Assembly: GCF_018069565.1 (NCBI RefSeq)
Contig: NZ_JAGPNL010000001.1
Span: 1,364,001 to 1,428,000, forward strand
Length of the DNA stretch: 64,000 nucleotides
Origin: Streptomyces tagetis
GTDB taxonomy: Bacteria > Actinomycetota > Actinomycetes > Streptomycetales > Streptomycetaceae
Reading direction: 5' to 3'
Numbering within the stretch: position 1 is the first letter of the stretch; every line of letters starts with the position of its first letter. A program made the translations under genes and the position numbers. Below the pieces are notes generated by a model. It was not told the DNA's origin and searched no databases. It saw only the letters and a list, made by a program, of their open reading frames with translations. Of the stretch, positions 9,205 to 17,344 are shown in pieces.

Positions 9205-10692
9205 TCAGCGCGGGGCGGGCCCGTCCTGCCCCGGCTCGGAACCCGGCTCGGGACCCGGCCCCGCCCCCGGCTCGGAACCCGGCTCGGGCCCGGCCAGCCG
9301 GGTCGGCGGCAGGTACTCCCGGACGACCGTCCGCTCCCACCACGCCCCCGTCGCCCGCCGCTCGTCCCGGTGGGTGAACCGGTACCGGAACAGCCGGGCC
9401 CGTACGTAGCGCGGCGGCGCGTCCGCCGGGAACGGCGAGCGGCGCAGCAGCCGCAGCGTGTCCCGGTCGTTCTCCAGCAGCCGTTCCACCAGCGCCCCGA
9501 ACCAGGACGCGGCGTACGCCGGGGACAGCGCGGCGAACCACATCAGCCAGTCCAGCCGCAGGTGGTACGGGGCGAACTGGCGCGGCCGGCGCCGTGGATC
9601 GCCGGGCTTGCCCCGGAACTCGTACTCCCGCCAGTCGGAGTCCTCCCGGGCCACCGCGTCGGCCGTGCCCTCGATCACCACCTCGTACCGCACCCGGTTC
9701 ACGCTGCCGAAGGCGCCATAGGTGTTGACCAGGTGCAGCGGGTCGAAGGAGCGGTTCATCACCTGGCGGCGGGAGACCATGTTGAGCACCGGGCGGTGGC
9801 TGAGGAACACCAGCAGCGCCGCCACCGCGAGGACCAGGGCCTCGTACCAGAGCGGCGCCCCGGGAAGCGACGGCGCGGAGCCGGGGAAGCGTACGGCCGA
9901 CAGGGCCAGCACGATCGTGAGCCAGTTCAGCCAGGCGAAGTTCCCCGACAGCACCAGCCACAACTGGGTCGCGGCCATCAGCCCGGCGGCGGCCGTCGCC
10001 ACGGGCTGCGGGGCGAACAGCAGGAAGGGCACCACGAGCTGCGTGACGTGGTTCGCGGCCACCTCCACCCGGTGCACCGGCCGCGGCAGCAGGTGGAAGA
10101 AGCGGCTCAGCGGGCCCGGCATCGGCTGGGTCTCGTGGTGGTGGTCCAGACAGGTCAGCCGCCGCCAGCACTCGTCGCCGCGCATCTTGATCAGCCCCGC
10201 CCCGAACTCCACCCGGAAGAGCAGCCAGCGCAGCAGGAACAGCACCAGGACGGGTGGCGCCACCTCGTCGTTGCCGAGGAAGACCGCGAGGAACCCGGTC
10301 TCCAGCAGCAGCGACTCCCAGCCGAACGCGTACCAGGTCTGCCCCACGTTGACCACCGACAGGTACAGCAGCCACGGCACCAGCCACAGCAGCATCGCCG
10401 CCCAGAGCGGCACCAGGGCGTCCACCCCCGCCACCAGCCCCGCCGACACCGCGCACCCCGCCCAGGCACAGCCCGCGAAGAGGCGGTCCGAATAGCGCAG
10501 GTGGAACAGGCTCGGCGCCCGCCGGAACGGCACCCTCGCCGTGTACCGGGGCACCGGCAGCATCCCGCGCTCGCCGATCAGCGCCCGGAACTGCCGCACT
10601 GCCGTCAGGAACGCGACCAGATACACGACGGCCAGCGCCCGCTGGAAGACCAGCCGGCTCAGCCAGTACTCCGGTGCGGTGAACCACTCCAC
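9205..10692 (-). CDS. Lipase maturation factor family membrane protein
   Basis: A 495-residue integral membrane protein with several hydrophobic segments in the first 340 residues, followed by a soluble C-terminal half. Family hallmarks seen: WYAFGWESLLLETGFLAVFL, FRVEFGAGLIKMRGDECW, an HHHETQPMPGPLSRFFHLLP stretch, and NTYGAFGSVNRVRYEVVIEG ... WREYEFRGKPGDPRRRPRQ. In animals LMF1 helps fold lipases in the ER; the bacterial role is unknown. The start is GTG 10692, chosen because AGGAG lies about 10 bases upstream and the conserved 'EWFTAPEYWLSRLVFQRALA' begins there. The last 27 residues are a low-complexity Pro/Gly/Glu tail coded by an imperfect repeat (9231-9293). It is divergent from the SpoIIE-type gene. 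Confidence 0.9.
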   Translation of the reverse strand: MEWFTAPEYWLSRLVFQRALAVVYLVAFLTAVRQFRALIGERGMLPVPRYTARVPFRRAPSLFHLRYSDRLFAGCAWAGCAVSAGLVAGVDALVPLWAAMLLWLVPWLLYLSVVNVGQTWYAFGWESLLLETGFLAVFLGNDEVAPPVLVLFLLRWLLFRVEFGAGLIKMRGDECWRRLTCLDHHHETQPMPGPLSRFFHLLPRPVHRVEVAANHVTQLVVPFLLFAPQPVATAAAGLMAATQLWLVLSGNFAWLNWLTIVLALSAVRFPGSAPSLPGAPLWYEALVLAVAALLVFLSHRPVLNMVSRRQVMNRSFDPLHLVNTYGAFGSVNRVRYEVVIEGTADAVAREDSDWREYEFRGKPGDPRRRPRQFAPYHLRLDWLMWFAALSPAYAASWFGALVERLLENDRDTLRLLRRSPFPADAPPRYVRARLFRYRFTHRDERRATGAWWERTVVREYLPPTRLAGPEPGSEPGAGPGPEPGSEPGQDGPAPR

Positions 10693-10807
10693 ACGCCGCT
10701 CCTCTCCTGCCGGCCCCGGGTACCCCGACCGGAGCGGTGGCCCCCTGGGCGATCCGGGCGGCGCCGTCGGAGTCGAGGATTCGGATAAATCCTGGCAAGG
10801 TGGGGCC

Positions 10808-12895
10808 ATGGCTGATCGGGGAGCGAGCGCCCCGTCACTCCCGGACGAGCGGCCGGCCCATCCGGACCCGATCCTGGCGCTCAACCGCATGGGCACCTTC
10901 GACTGGGACCTGGACTCCGGGGTGCTGCACCTGGACGCCCAGGCCCTGGAGGTGTTCGACCTGCGCGCGGGGGAGTACGACGGACGCCCCACGTCGCTGG
11001 CCCCACGGGTGCCCGGCGCGGAGGGCAGGCGCCTGGACACCCTGGTCACCCGGGCGATGAAGGACGGCAGGGAGAACTACGGCACCTACTTCCGCACGCG
11101 GCGCCGCGACGGCACCCTGCGCTGGAGCCACACCCAGGGCTGCATCCGGCGCGACGCGGACGGCCGCCCCCGCCGCATCATCGGCATCCTCCGCGACGCC
11201 ACCGCGGAACTCGGCGACATCGAGGCCCGCCGCGACCGGGCCGCCCTCGACGAGGCCCGCCGCCAGACCAACGTCGTGCAGCTCACCACGGCCGCCCTCG
11301 CCCACGCCCGTACCGTCGACGACGTCATCGACGTCCTCAAGGACACCCAGGGCCTCACCCACCTCGGCGCCGCCAGCGTCGTGATGGGCCTGGTGGAGGC
11401 CGACCGCATCCTCCTGGTCGCCGAGGGCCCCGAGGGCAGCTTCGTGCCCGGCACCCGCGTCACCCGGGTCGACGAGCCCTACCCGATGAGCGAGGCGGTG
11501 CGCACCCTCAGCCCCTGCTTCATCGAGTCGCCGCAGGAGTTCGCCGAGCGCTACCCCATCCTGTGGCCGCACCTCACCGGCCTGCGCGTCACCTCCGCCG
11601 CCTACCTGCCGCTCATCGCCCAGGCCCAGCCGCTCGGCGCCCTCGGCCTGCTCTACAGCGACCGGCACGGCTTCTCCCCCGAGGAACGCAACGTCCTGGT
11701 CGCCCTCGGCAGCAGCATCGCCCAGAGCCTCCAGCGCGCCATGCTCTACGAGCAGGAGACGGACCTCGCCGAGGGGCTCCAGCAGGCCATGCTGCCGCGC
11801 ACCATCCCCAGCGTGCCCGGCTGCGACGTCGCCGTCCGCTACCGCGCCGCCGGGATGAACGGCTCCCTCGGCCGCGACATCGGCGGCGACTGGTACGACG
11901 TGATCCCGCTGCCCGGCGGCCGGGTCGGCGCCGTCATCGGCGACGTCCAGGGGCACGACACGCACGCCGCCGCCGTCATGGGCCAGCTCCGCATCGTGCT
12001 CCGCGCCTACGCCGCCGAGGGCCACCCCCCGGCCGTGGTGATGGCACGGGCCTCGGTCTTCCTGCACGAACTCGACACCGACCGCTTCGCCACCTGCCTC
12101 TACACCGAGATCGACCTCGCCACCGGGGTCGTCCAGGCGGTCCGCGCCGGGCACCTCGACCCCCTCGTACGGGACGGCGACGGCGTCTGCCGCCGGGTCC
12201 CCGTCGAGGGCGGGCTGCCGCTCGGGCTCTCCGCCGAGTTCGACCGGCTCGCCTACCCGGTCGCCACCCTCGATCTGGACCCGGGCCACACCCTCCTGCT
12301 CTGCACCGACGGACTCGTCGAACAGCCCGGCGTCGACCTCGACGAGGGCCTGCGCGTGCTCACCGCGCTCGTCGACGCCGGCCCGCCGGACGTGCGCGAC
12401 CTCGCCGACCGGCTCATCGACGTCGCCGAGGAACGCCGCGGCGACGACGACGTCGCCCTGCTCCTGCTGCGCCGCCGCGGACTCGACGCGCCCCGCACCA
12501 GCGACCGGCGGCGCCGGCACGTGCCGCCCGGCGACGCCGACGCCCTCACCGACGCCCGGCACCTGATCCGCTCCGCGCTGCGCGCCTGGGGCGCCGACGA
12601 CCGGTCCGACGAGATCGAACTCGTCGCCGACGAGCTGACCACCAACGCCCTCGTGCACACGGAGGGCGCCGCAGACGTCACCCTGCGCATCCTCACCGGA
12701 GAGGAGCGACGGCTGCGCGTCGAGGTCGAGGACACCTCCAGCGCCCTGCCCCGCCGCCGCGACGCCGGGGAGTCCGGGGTCTCCGGGCGCGGGCTGATGC
12801 TGGTCGACTCGCTGGCCGACGCCTGGGGCATGGAGGCGCGCGGCGGCGGCAAATGCGTCTGGGCCGAGTTCGTGCTGCCGCCCCGGGACGGCTGA
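10808..12895 (+). CDS. PAS-GAF-SpoIIE phosphatase-anti-sigma kinase protein
   Basis: A 695-residue cytoplasmic regulator. Domains in order: PAS (about 20-135, with WDLDSGVLHLDAQALEVF and a PAC-like RRRDGTLRWSHTQGCIR), GAF (about 150-310), SpoIIE/PP2C phosphatase (about 325-560; metal-binding GGDWYDVIPL, IGDVQGHD, CTDGLVE), and an RsbW-like HATPase (about 575-695; DELTTNALVHT N-box, GVSGRGLMLVDSLADAWG). Such proteins dephosphorylate anti-anti-sigma factors and can also bind or phosphorylate them, setting sigma-B-like stress or development responses. The ATG at 10808 is chosen from the start of PAS homology; the Shine-Dalgarno (AAGG) is modest. The next gene follows after 38 bp. No sigma or anti-anti-sigma gene is adjacent, so the partner is unknown. 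Confidence 0.92.
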   Translation: MADRGASAPSLPDERPAHPDPILALNRMGTFDWDLDSGVLHLDAQALEVFDLRAGEYDGRPTSLAPRVPGAEGRRLDTLVTRAMKDGRENYGTYFRTRRRDGTLRWSHTQGCIRRDADGRPRRIIGILRDATAELGDIEARRDRAALDEARRQTNVVQLTTAALAHARTVDDVIDVLKDTQGLTHLGAASVVMGLVEADRILLVAEGPEGSFVPGTRVTRVDEPYPMSEAVRTLSPCFIESPQEFAERYPILWPHLTGLRVTSAAYLPLIAQAQPLGALGLLYSDRHGFSPEERNVLVALGSSIAQSLQRAMLYEQETDLAEGLQQAMLPRTIPSVPGCDVAVRYRAAGMNGSLGRDIGGDWYDVIPLPGGRVGAVIGDVQGHDTHAAAVMGQLRIVLRAYAAEGHPPAVVMARASVFLHELDTDRFATCLYTEIDLATGVVQAVRAGHLDPLVRDGDGVCRRVPVEGGLPLGLSAEFDRLAYPVATLDLDPGHTLLLCTDGLVEQPGVDLDEGLRVLTALVDAGPPDVRDLADRLIDVAEERRGDDDVALLLLRRRGLDAPRTSDRRRRHVPPGDADALTDARHLIRSALRAWGADDRSDEIELVADELTTNALVHTEGAADVTLRILTGEERRLRVEVEDTSSALPRRRDAGESGVSGRGLMLVDSLADAWGMEARGGGKCVWAEFVLPPRDG

Positions 12896-12933
12896 GCCCG
12901 GCGGACTCCCGCGCGGGGTGGCACCCTGGAGCC

Positions 12934-13797
12934 ATGCCCGAACTGCCCGAGGTCGAGGCGCTCAGGGACTTCCTGACCGAGCACCTCACCGGGCGTGAGA
13001 TCGTCCGGGTGCTGCCCGTGGCGATCAGCGTCCTGAAGACGTACGACCCCGCGCCCGCCGCCCTGGAGGGGCGCCGGGTCACCGCCGTCCAGCGGTACGG
13101 CAAGTTCCTCGACGTGGCGACCGAGGGCGGCCCGCACCTGGTGACCCACCTGGCCCGCGCCGGCTGGCTGCGCTGGAAGGACCCCCTGCCCGACGGCGTG
13201 CCCCGCCCCGGCAAGGGCCCCCTCGCCCTGCGCGTCGCCCTGGAGACCGGCGCGGGCTTCGACCTGACGGAGGCCGGCACCCAGAAGCGGCTCGCCGTGT
13301 ACGTCGTCACCGACCCGACGCTGGTGCCCGGCGTCGCCCGGCTCGGCCCCGACCCGCTCGCCGACGACTTCGACGAGGCCCGCTTCGCCGCCCTGCTGCG
13401 GGACGAGCGCCGGCAGCTCAAGGGCGCCCTGCGCGACCAGAGCCTGATCGCGGGCATCGGCAACGCCTACAGCGACGAGATCCTGCACGCCGCGAGGATG
13501 TCCCCGTTCAAACTGGCCGCCTCCCTCACCCCGGAGGAGACCACCCGCCTCCACACGGCCCTGCGCACCACGCTCACCGAGGCGGTCGAGCGCTCCCGGG
13601 GCCTGGCGGCGGGGCGGCTGAAGGCCGAGAAGAAGAGCGGGCTGCGGGTCCACGGCCGCACCGGCGAGCCCTGCCCGGTCTGCGGGGACACCATCCGGGA
13701 GGTCTCCTTCAGCGACTCCTCCCTCCAGTACTGCCCCACCTGCCAGACCGGCGGCCGGCCGCTCGCCGACCGGCGGCTCTCCCGGCTCATCAAGTAG
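12934..13797 (+). CDS. Fpg/Nei-family DNA glycosylase / AP lyase
   Basis: A 287-residue base-excision repair enzyme. The N-terminus MPELPEVE supplies the catalytic Pro (after Met removal) and Glu; the hairpin Lys is in RYGKFLDV; the helix-two-turn-helix reads LIAGIGNAYSDEILHAARMSP; the zinc finger is CPVCG (16 residues) CPTC. It removes oxidised bases and nicks the abasic site. The tail after the last Cys pair (QTGGRPLADRRLSR) is longer than in classical Fpg, as in the actinobacterial Nei-like branch, so oxidised pyrimidines are as likely as 8-oxoguanine. The start is fixed by MPELPEVE. Probably co-transcribed with the regulator upstream; converges on the anti-sigma gene 15 bp away. Confidence 0.92.
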   Translation: MPELPEVEALRDFLTEHLTGREIVRVLPVAISVLKTYDPAPAALEGRRVTAVQRYGKFLDVATEGGPHLVTHLARAGWLRWKDPLPDGVPRPGKGPLALRVALETGAGFDLTEAGTQKRLAVYVVTDPTLVPGVARLGPDPLADDFDEARFAALLRDERRQLKGALRDQSLIAGIGNAYSDEILHAARMSPFKLAASLTPEETTRLHTALRTTLTEAVERSRGLAAGRLKAEKKSGLRVHGRTGEPCPVCGDTIREVSFSDSSLQYCPTCQTGGRPLADRRLSRLIK

Positions 13798-13812
13798 CGG
13801 GCGGACCCGGGA

Positions 13813-14481
13813 TCACGGCCCGTCCGTCGCCTTCGGGTCCAGCGTCACCAGCCGGTCGCCCTCCGCCGTGCGCACCTCGTAGCGGACGATGTCGCGGGGG
13901 TGCAGCGCCGCCCCGCCGCGCAGGGTGTTGGGCCGGGCGTCGTGGTCGGGGACGCTCCAACTGGCCACCGTCTGTTCCGAGCCGTCGCCGCCGATCGCGA
14001 TCAGCCGGCAGGTGCGCGGCCCCGCCGCGTCCTTGACCTCGATCTCCACGTCGGTGCCCCAGGCCCGGTCCTCGGTGGTCAGCCGCGCCCACACGCCGGT
14101 CCGCTCGTCCGTCGCCGCGAAGCGCACCTCCGGATCGCCGGCCGGGGCGGCGAAGAGCACCACGGCCGGGCCGGCCACGGCGCACACCACCGCGGCGGCC
14201 ACGACGTACAGCATCCGCCGCCGTCCGGCCCGGCGGCGGGCCGCCACCGCGGCCACCAGCCGGTCCAGCATCCTCGGCGCGGGCCGGGCCAGCGGCGGCA
14301 CGAGCCGCGGCGTGGCCTCCCGGAACAGCATCAACTGCCGTGCGGCCGGGCCGAACTCGGTCACCTGCGCGGCGCACCGGGGGCACTCCATGAGGTGGTC
14401 CTCGAAACGGAACGCTTCCGCCTCGTCCAGCACGCCGAGCGCGTAGGCGCCGACGTCGCGATGCCTTTCCAGGGACCTCAT
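13813..14481 (-). CDS. Zinc-binding (zf-HC2) anti-sigma factor, single TM
   Basis: A 222-residue protein with an N-terminal anti-sigma domain carrying H-x3-C-x2-C (HLMECPRC, about residues 29-36), then an Arg-rich stretch and one membrane segment (about 90-112, MLYVVAAAVVCAVAGPAVVLFA), and an extracytoplasmic C-terminal domain of about 110 residues. This is the layout of membrane anti-sigma factors that hold an ECF sigma factor until a surface signal releases it. The ATG at 14481 has GAGGA 6 bases upstream. The obvious partner is the ECF sigma gene at 15385-15930, on the same strand and upstream, but one unknown gene lies between. The pairing is inferred from context. Confidence 0.88.
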   Translation of the reverse strand: MRSLERHRDVGAYALGVLDEAEAFRFEDHLMECPRCAAQVTEFGPAARQLMLFREATPRLVPPLARPAPRMLDRLVAAVAARRRAGRRRMLYVVAAAVVCAVAGPAVVLFAAPAGDPEVRFAATDERTGVWARLTTEDRAWGTDVEIEVKDAAGPRTCRLIAIGGDGSEQTVASWSVPDHDARPNTLRGGAALHPRDIVRYEVRTAEGDRLVTLDPKATDGP

Positions 14482-14601
14482 GCCGAATCCTCGTGCCGTT
14501 GGGTGCGGGTGGGGTTACTCCGTGCTCCCACCCGTACGCAGCGCACCTCCGAATCACTCAAGCCACGTACCGAATCGAAACCAGACGGTAATCAAGACCT
14601 T

Positions 14602-14618
14602 CGGAGCGGTTCGCTCCG
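14602..14618 (-). terminator. Small hairpin between unknown gene and anti-sigma gene
   Basis: CGGAGCG and CGCTCCG pair perfectly around a 3-base loop, 115 bp after the stop of the 14733-15248 gene. On the minus strand it is followed by a less GC-rich stretch (AAGGTCTTGATT). It is a weak terminator or attenuator candidate, which would make anti-sigma expression partly independent of the sigma gene. The rest of 14482-14732 must hold the anti-sigma promoter; none could be fixed. Confidence 0.4.
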
Positions 14619-14732
14619 CGGATTGGTCGCCGGTCGAGGAAATGTCCGGCGGACGACGGCCGCGGGCCCGAGGAGACCGAAAACCGCCGCACCGGTCCCC
14701 GGAAGACGCCGGTCTCCCGGAAGGCGTGGTGT

Positions 14733-15248
14733 CTAGAAGAGGTGGATGGCGAGGTGGCCGAGGGGGAGTCCCAGGCGCCAGGCCGGGGTCCACACCTTCG
14801 GGCCGTCGTCCTCGCCGGTGGCCGGCATCCCGCCGGGTACCGCGTTCAGGTCCGGGGCGAGCAGCTCGGTCTCCCGCAGCCAGCGCCAGGCGGCGCGGGC
14901 CAGGGCGAGATCGGGTGCGGTCCGCCCGCCCGCCGGGGTAGCGGCCTCGGCCTCGGCCAGGCGCCGGTCCACCCAGGTGTGCCAGGGCTGGTCGTAGGCG
15001 GTCAGGTCGAGCCAGGTCTCCAGCCGGGTGACGACCCGGATGCCGCACAGGTCCTCGTCGCTGCCGGAGAGGAAGACGGTCAGCGCCAGCGCGTCCCGTC
15101 CCGCCCGGAACTCGAAGGACGTCGGCGGCATCAGATCCCCGGTGCGCAGCAGTTCGTCGGCGATGTACTCGGCGTACAACCAGGCCATGGGGACGGTGAG
15201 TTCGTCCCCGTCCGGCCCCTCCGTGCCCTCGTGACCTCTGTGCAGCAT
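14733..15248 (-). CDS. Unknown protein between ECF sigma and anti-sigma genes
   Basis: A 171-residue soluble protein that I do not recognise. It has no signal peptide or membrane segment, is acidic in the first half (MAWLYAEYIADELLRTGD, SGSDEDLCGIRVVTRLETWLDLTAYDQPW) and carries the only visible motif-like part in RTAPDLALARAAWRWLRETELLAPDL. The ATG at 15248 has a GGAGG-containing purine stretch upstream. A start at the internal MAWLYAEY is possible. It is on the same strand as the sigma gene (136 bp upstream) and the anti-sigma gene (251 bp downstream), so it may belong to the same regulon. No function is assigned. Confidence 0.7.
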   Translation of the reverse strand: MLHRGHEGTEGPDGDELTVPMAWLYAEYIADELLRTGDLMPPTSFEFRAGRDALALTVFLSGSDEDLCGIRVVTRLETWLDLTAYDQPWHTWVDRRLAEAEAATPAGGRTAPDLALARAAWRWLRETELLAPDLNAVPGGMPATGEDDGPKVWTPAWRLGLPLGHLAIHLF

Positions 15249-15384
15249 CCCTTCCTGCCCTCCTCCGGTGCGCGCGTCGCCCGACGGGGGCGTGGGCCCC
15301 GTCCGGACACGGACGAGGACAGCCGATTACCCAACCGGGGTCCCAGGCAAGGCGCTTTACGGAGGCTTGACCCGGCAGTCGGTT

Positions 15385-15930
15385 TCACCGCAGGTCGGCG
15401 GCGTATCCCGGCAGCACCCGGCGCAGGGCGCGCAGCGCGTAGTACGCGCGGGACTTCACGGTACCGGGCGGGATGCCGAGGGTCGCCGCGGCCTCCGCCA
15501 CACTCGCCCCCTGGAAGTACACGAGCACCAGGACTTCACGGTGGCGCGGAGTGAGGGTCTTCACAGCCCGGCGTACGTCGAGGGCGGCGGCGGCCCGTTC
15601 GGCGTGGTCGGCCGAGACCCGGGCGTTCTCCAGCACCGCGTCGCCGACCTCGGCGGGCCGCGCCTGCCGGGCCCGGCGCGCGTCGATGGCGAGGCGCCGG
15701 GCGACGGTGAGCAGCCAGGGCCGTACGGAGTCGAAGTCGTCGGCGCGCAGGGCCTCGGGGTGCTGCCAGGCGCGGACCAGGGTCTCCTGCACGAGATCCT
15801 CGGCGCGCTGCCGGTCTCCGTCGCAGAGCCGCAGCAGCAGCGCGAAGAGCGGCCGGCCGTGCTCGCGCTGGAGGGCGGCGAGCTCGTGCTCGGCGGTGGT
15901 CAGGGTGGGGAGGGTGATTCCGGCCGTCAT
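15385..15930 (-). CDS. ECF-type RNA polymerase sigma factor
   Basis: A 181-residue extracytoplasmic-function sigma factor. Region 2 is seen at about 20-90 (AEDLVQETLVRAWQHPEAL, with the conserved RPWLLTVARRLAIDARRAR of region 2.3-2.4), and region 4 at about 120-175 (LTPRHREVLVLVYFQGASVAEAAATLGIPPGTVKSRAYYALRALRRVL). It directs RNA polymerase to its own set of promoters, probably in response to a surface signal sensed through the zf-HC2 protein at 13813. The ATG at 15930 matches the family N-terminus; its Shine-Dalgarno is weak because GGAGGG is about 20 bases upstream. It is divergent from the CapA-like gene, with 232 bp between them that must hold both promoters. Confidence 0.92.
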   Translation of the reverse strand: MTAGITLPTLTTAEHELAALQREHGRPLFALLLRLCDGDRQRAEDLVQETLVRAWQHPEALRADDFDSVRPWLLTVARRLAIDARRARQARPAEVGDAVLENARVSADHAERAAAALDVRRAVKTLTPRHREVLVLVYFQGASVAEAAATLGIPPGTVKSRAYYALRALRRVLPGYAADLR

Positions 15931-16162
15931 GGCCGTATGGCATCGCAGGGTGCCCTCCGGGGACAGGGCGCGCGCAGCGGCGTGCGACGGACGGTCGATC
16001 GCGTCGACGAACGGTTCGACGAACGGTCGGCGCACCCCGTTCGCGCACGCCGGTCGGGCTAATGAGCGTGTCGGTACCGCCGGTGACGGCGGGAGCCTCC
16101 TTACCTGTTCGTGCGTAAATGTGACTAGTTTTCGGTGAGTCCGACCACAGCGGAGTGAACGG

Positions 16163-17311
16163 ATGATCACACGCAGCCGCCAGGTGGCCCTGGCCCTGAC
16201 CGCCCTCCTCGCCGCCGGTGCCGCCTGCCAGGCGCGCGGACACCAGCCCGACGCCCGCCCCGCACCGCCCGCCGCGGACACCGGCGCCTTCACCCTGGTC
16301 GCCACCGGCGACGTCCTGCCGCACGACTCGGTCCTCGAACGGGCCCGCTTCGACGCGGGCGGCACCGGCCACGACTTCCGCCCCATGCTCGCCGGCGTCC
16401 GGCCCGTCGTCGCCGCCGCCGACCTCGCCCTGTGCCACCTGGACACCGTGTACGGCGCCGACGGCGACCACGCGGGCCGCCCGGCCTTCGGCTCCCCGCC
16501 GCAGATGGCCGAGGCGCTCGCCGCCACCGGCTACGACGGCTGTGCCACCGCCTCCGGCCACAGCCTCGACGACGGCGCCGAGGGCATCGCCCGCACCCTG
16601 GACGCCCTCGACCGGGCCGGCATCCGGCACGCCGGCACCGCCCGCACCGAGGCCGAGGCCCACACCGCCGGCGTCCTGCACGCGGGCACCGCCCAGGTCG
16701 CCCACCTCTCCTACACCACGCACACCGACGGTCACCCCCTGCCACCGGGCCGGCCCTGGGCCGTCGGCCTCCTCGACGAGGCGCGGATCATCGAGGACGC
16801 GCGGGCCGCCCGCGCCGCCGGAGCCGACGTCGTGGTCGTCTCCCTCCACTGGGGCACCGAGTGGCAGGACGAGCCCGACGAGCGGCAGGCCGCCCTCGCC
16901 CGCTCCCTCACCGCGGCCCGCTCCGGCACGCTCCCCGCCGTCGACCTGATCCTCGGCACCCACGCCCACGTCCCGCAGGCGTACGAGAAGGTCAACGGCA
17001 CCTGGGTGGTCTACGGCATGGGCGACCAGATCGCCGGCGAGACGGCCGACGACCGGGGGCGGCGCGACCCGCGCGCCAACCAGTCCTCCCTCGCCCGCTT
17101 CACCTTCGCCCCGCCCGGGAAGCCGGGGGAGCGCTGGCGGGTGACCAGGGCCGAGTTCCTCCCGCTCCTCTTCGACGTGGACGCCGGCCGGGTGGTGGAC
17201 CTCAACCGCGTCCTGGACGAGGGCGCCGACGTGCGCGCCGTGCGCGACCGCGTCCGCGACGTGGTGCTCGCCCGGGGCGCGGCGCGCGACGGACTCGTGA
17301 TGGCGCGGTGA
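16163..17311 (+). CDS. CapA-family lipoprotein (metallophosphatase-like fold)
   Basis: A 382-residue secreted protein. The N-terminus is a lipoprotein signal (hydrophobic LALTALLAAGAAC, lipobox Ala-Ala-Cys at about 20-22). The CapA domain follows: TLVATGDVLPHDS, AADLALCHLD, GYDGCATASGHSLDDG, VVSLHWGTEW and ILGTHAHVPQ are the conserved metal-site-like blocks. CapA/PgsA proteins take part in poly-gamma-glutamate synthesis or export, but most actinobacterial copies stand alone and are uncharacterised. No capB or capC gene is near, so polymer synthesis is not inferred. In the usual 'N-HxxD' region the sequence is GHSLDD. Start ATG 16163 has GGAG nearby. Confidence 0.85.
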   Translation: MITRSRQVALALTALLAAGAACQARGHQPDARPAPPAADTGAFTLVATGDVLPHDSVLERARFDAGGTGHDFRPMLAGVRPVVAAADLALCHLDTVYGADGDHAGRPAFGSPPQMAEALAATGYDGCATASGHSLDDGAEGIARTLDALDRAGIRHAGTARTEAEAHTAGVLHAGTAQVAHLSYTTHTDGHPLPPGRPWAVGLLDEARIIEDARAARAAGADVVVVSLHWGTEWQDEPDERQAALARSLTAARSGTLPAVDLILGTHAHVPQAYEKVNGTWVVYGMGDQIAGETADDRGRRDPRANQSSLARFTFAPPGKPGERWRVTRAEFLPLLFDVDAGRVVDLNRVLDEGADVRAVRDRVRDVVLARGAARDGLVMAR

Positions 17312-17344
17312 CCGGCCCGGCCGGCCCACCCGGCGGGGAAGACG

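Noticed and set aside
16163-17311. Poly-gamma-glutamate synthesis locus
   Set aside because: Only a CapA-like protein is present; there is no capB, capC or ligase gene around it.
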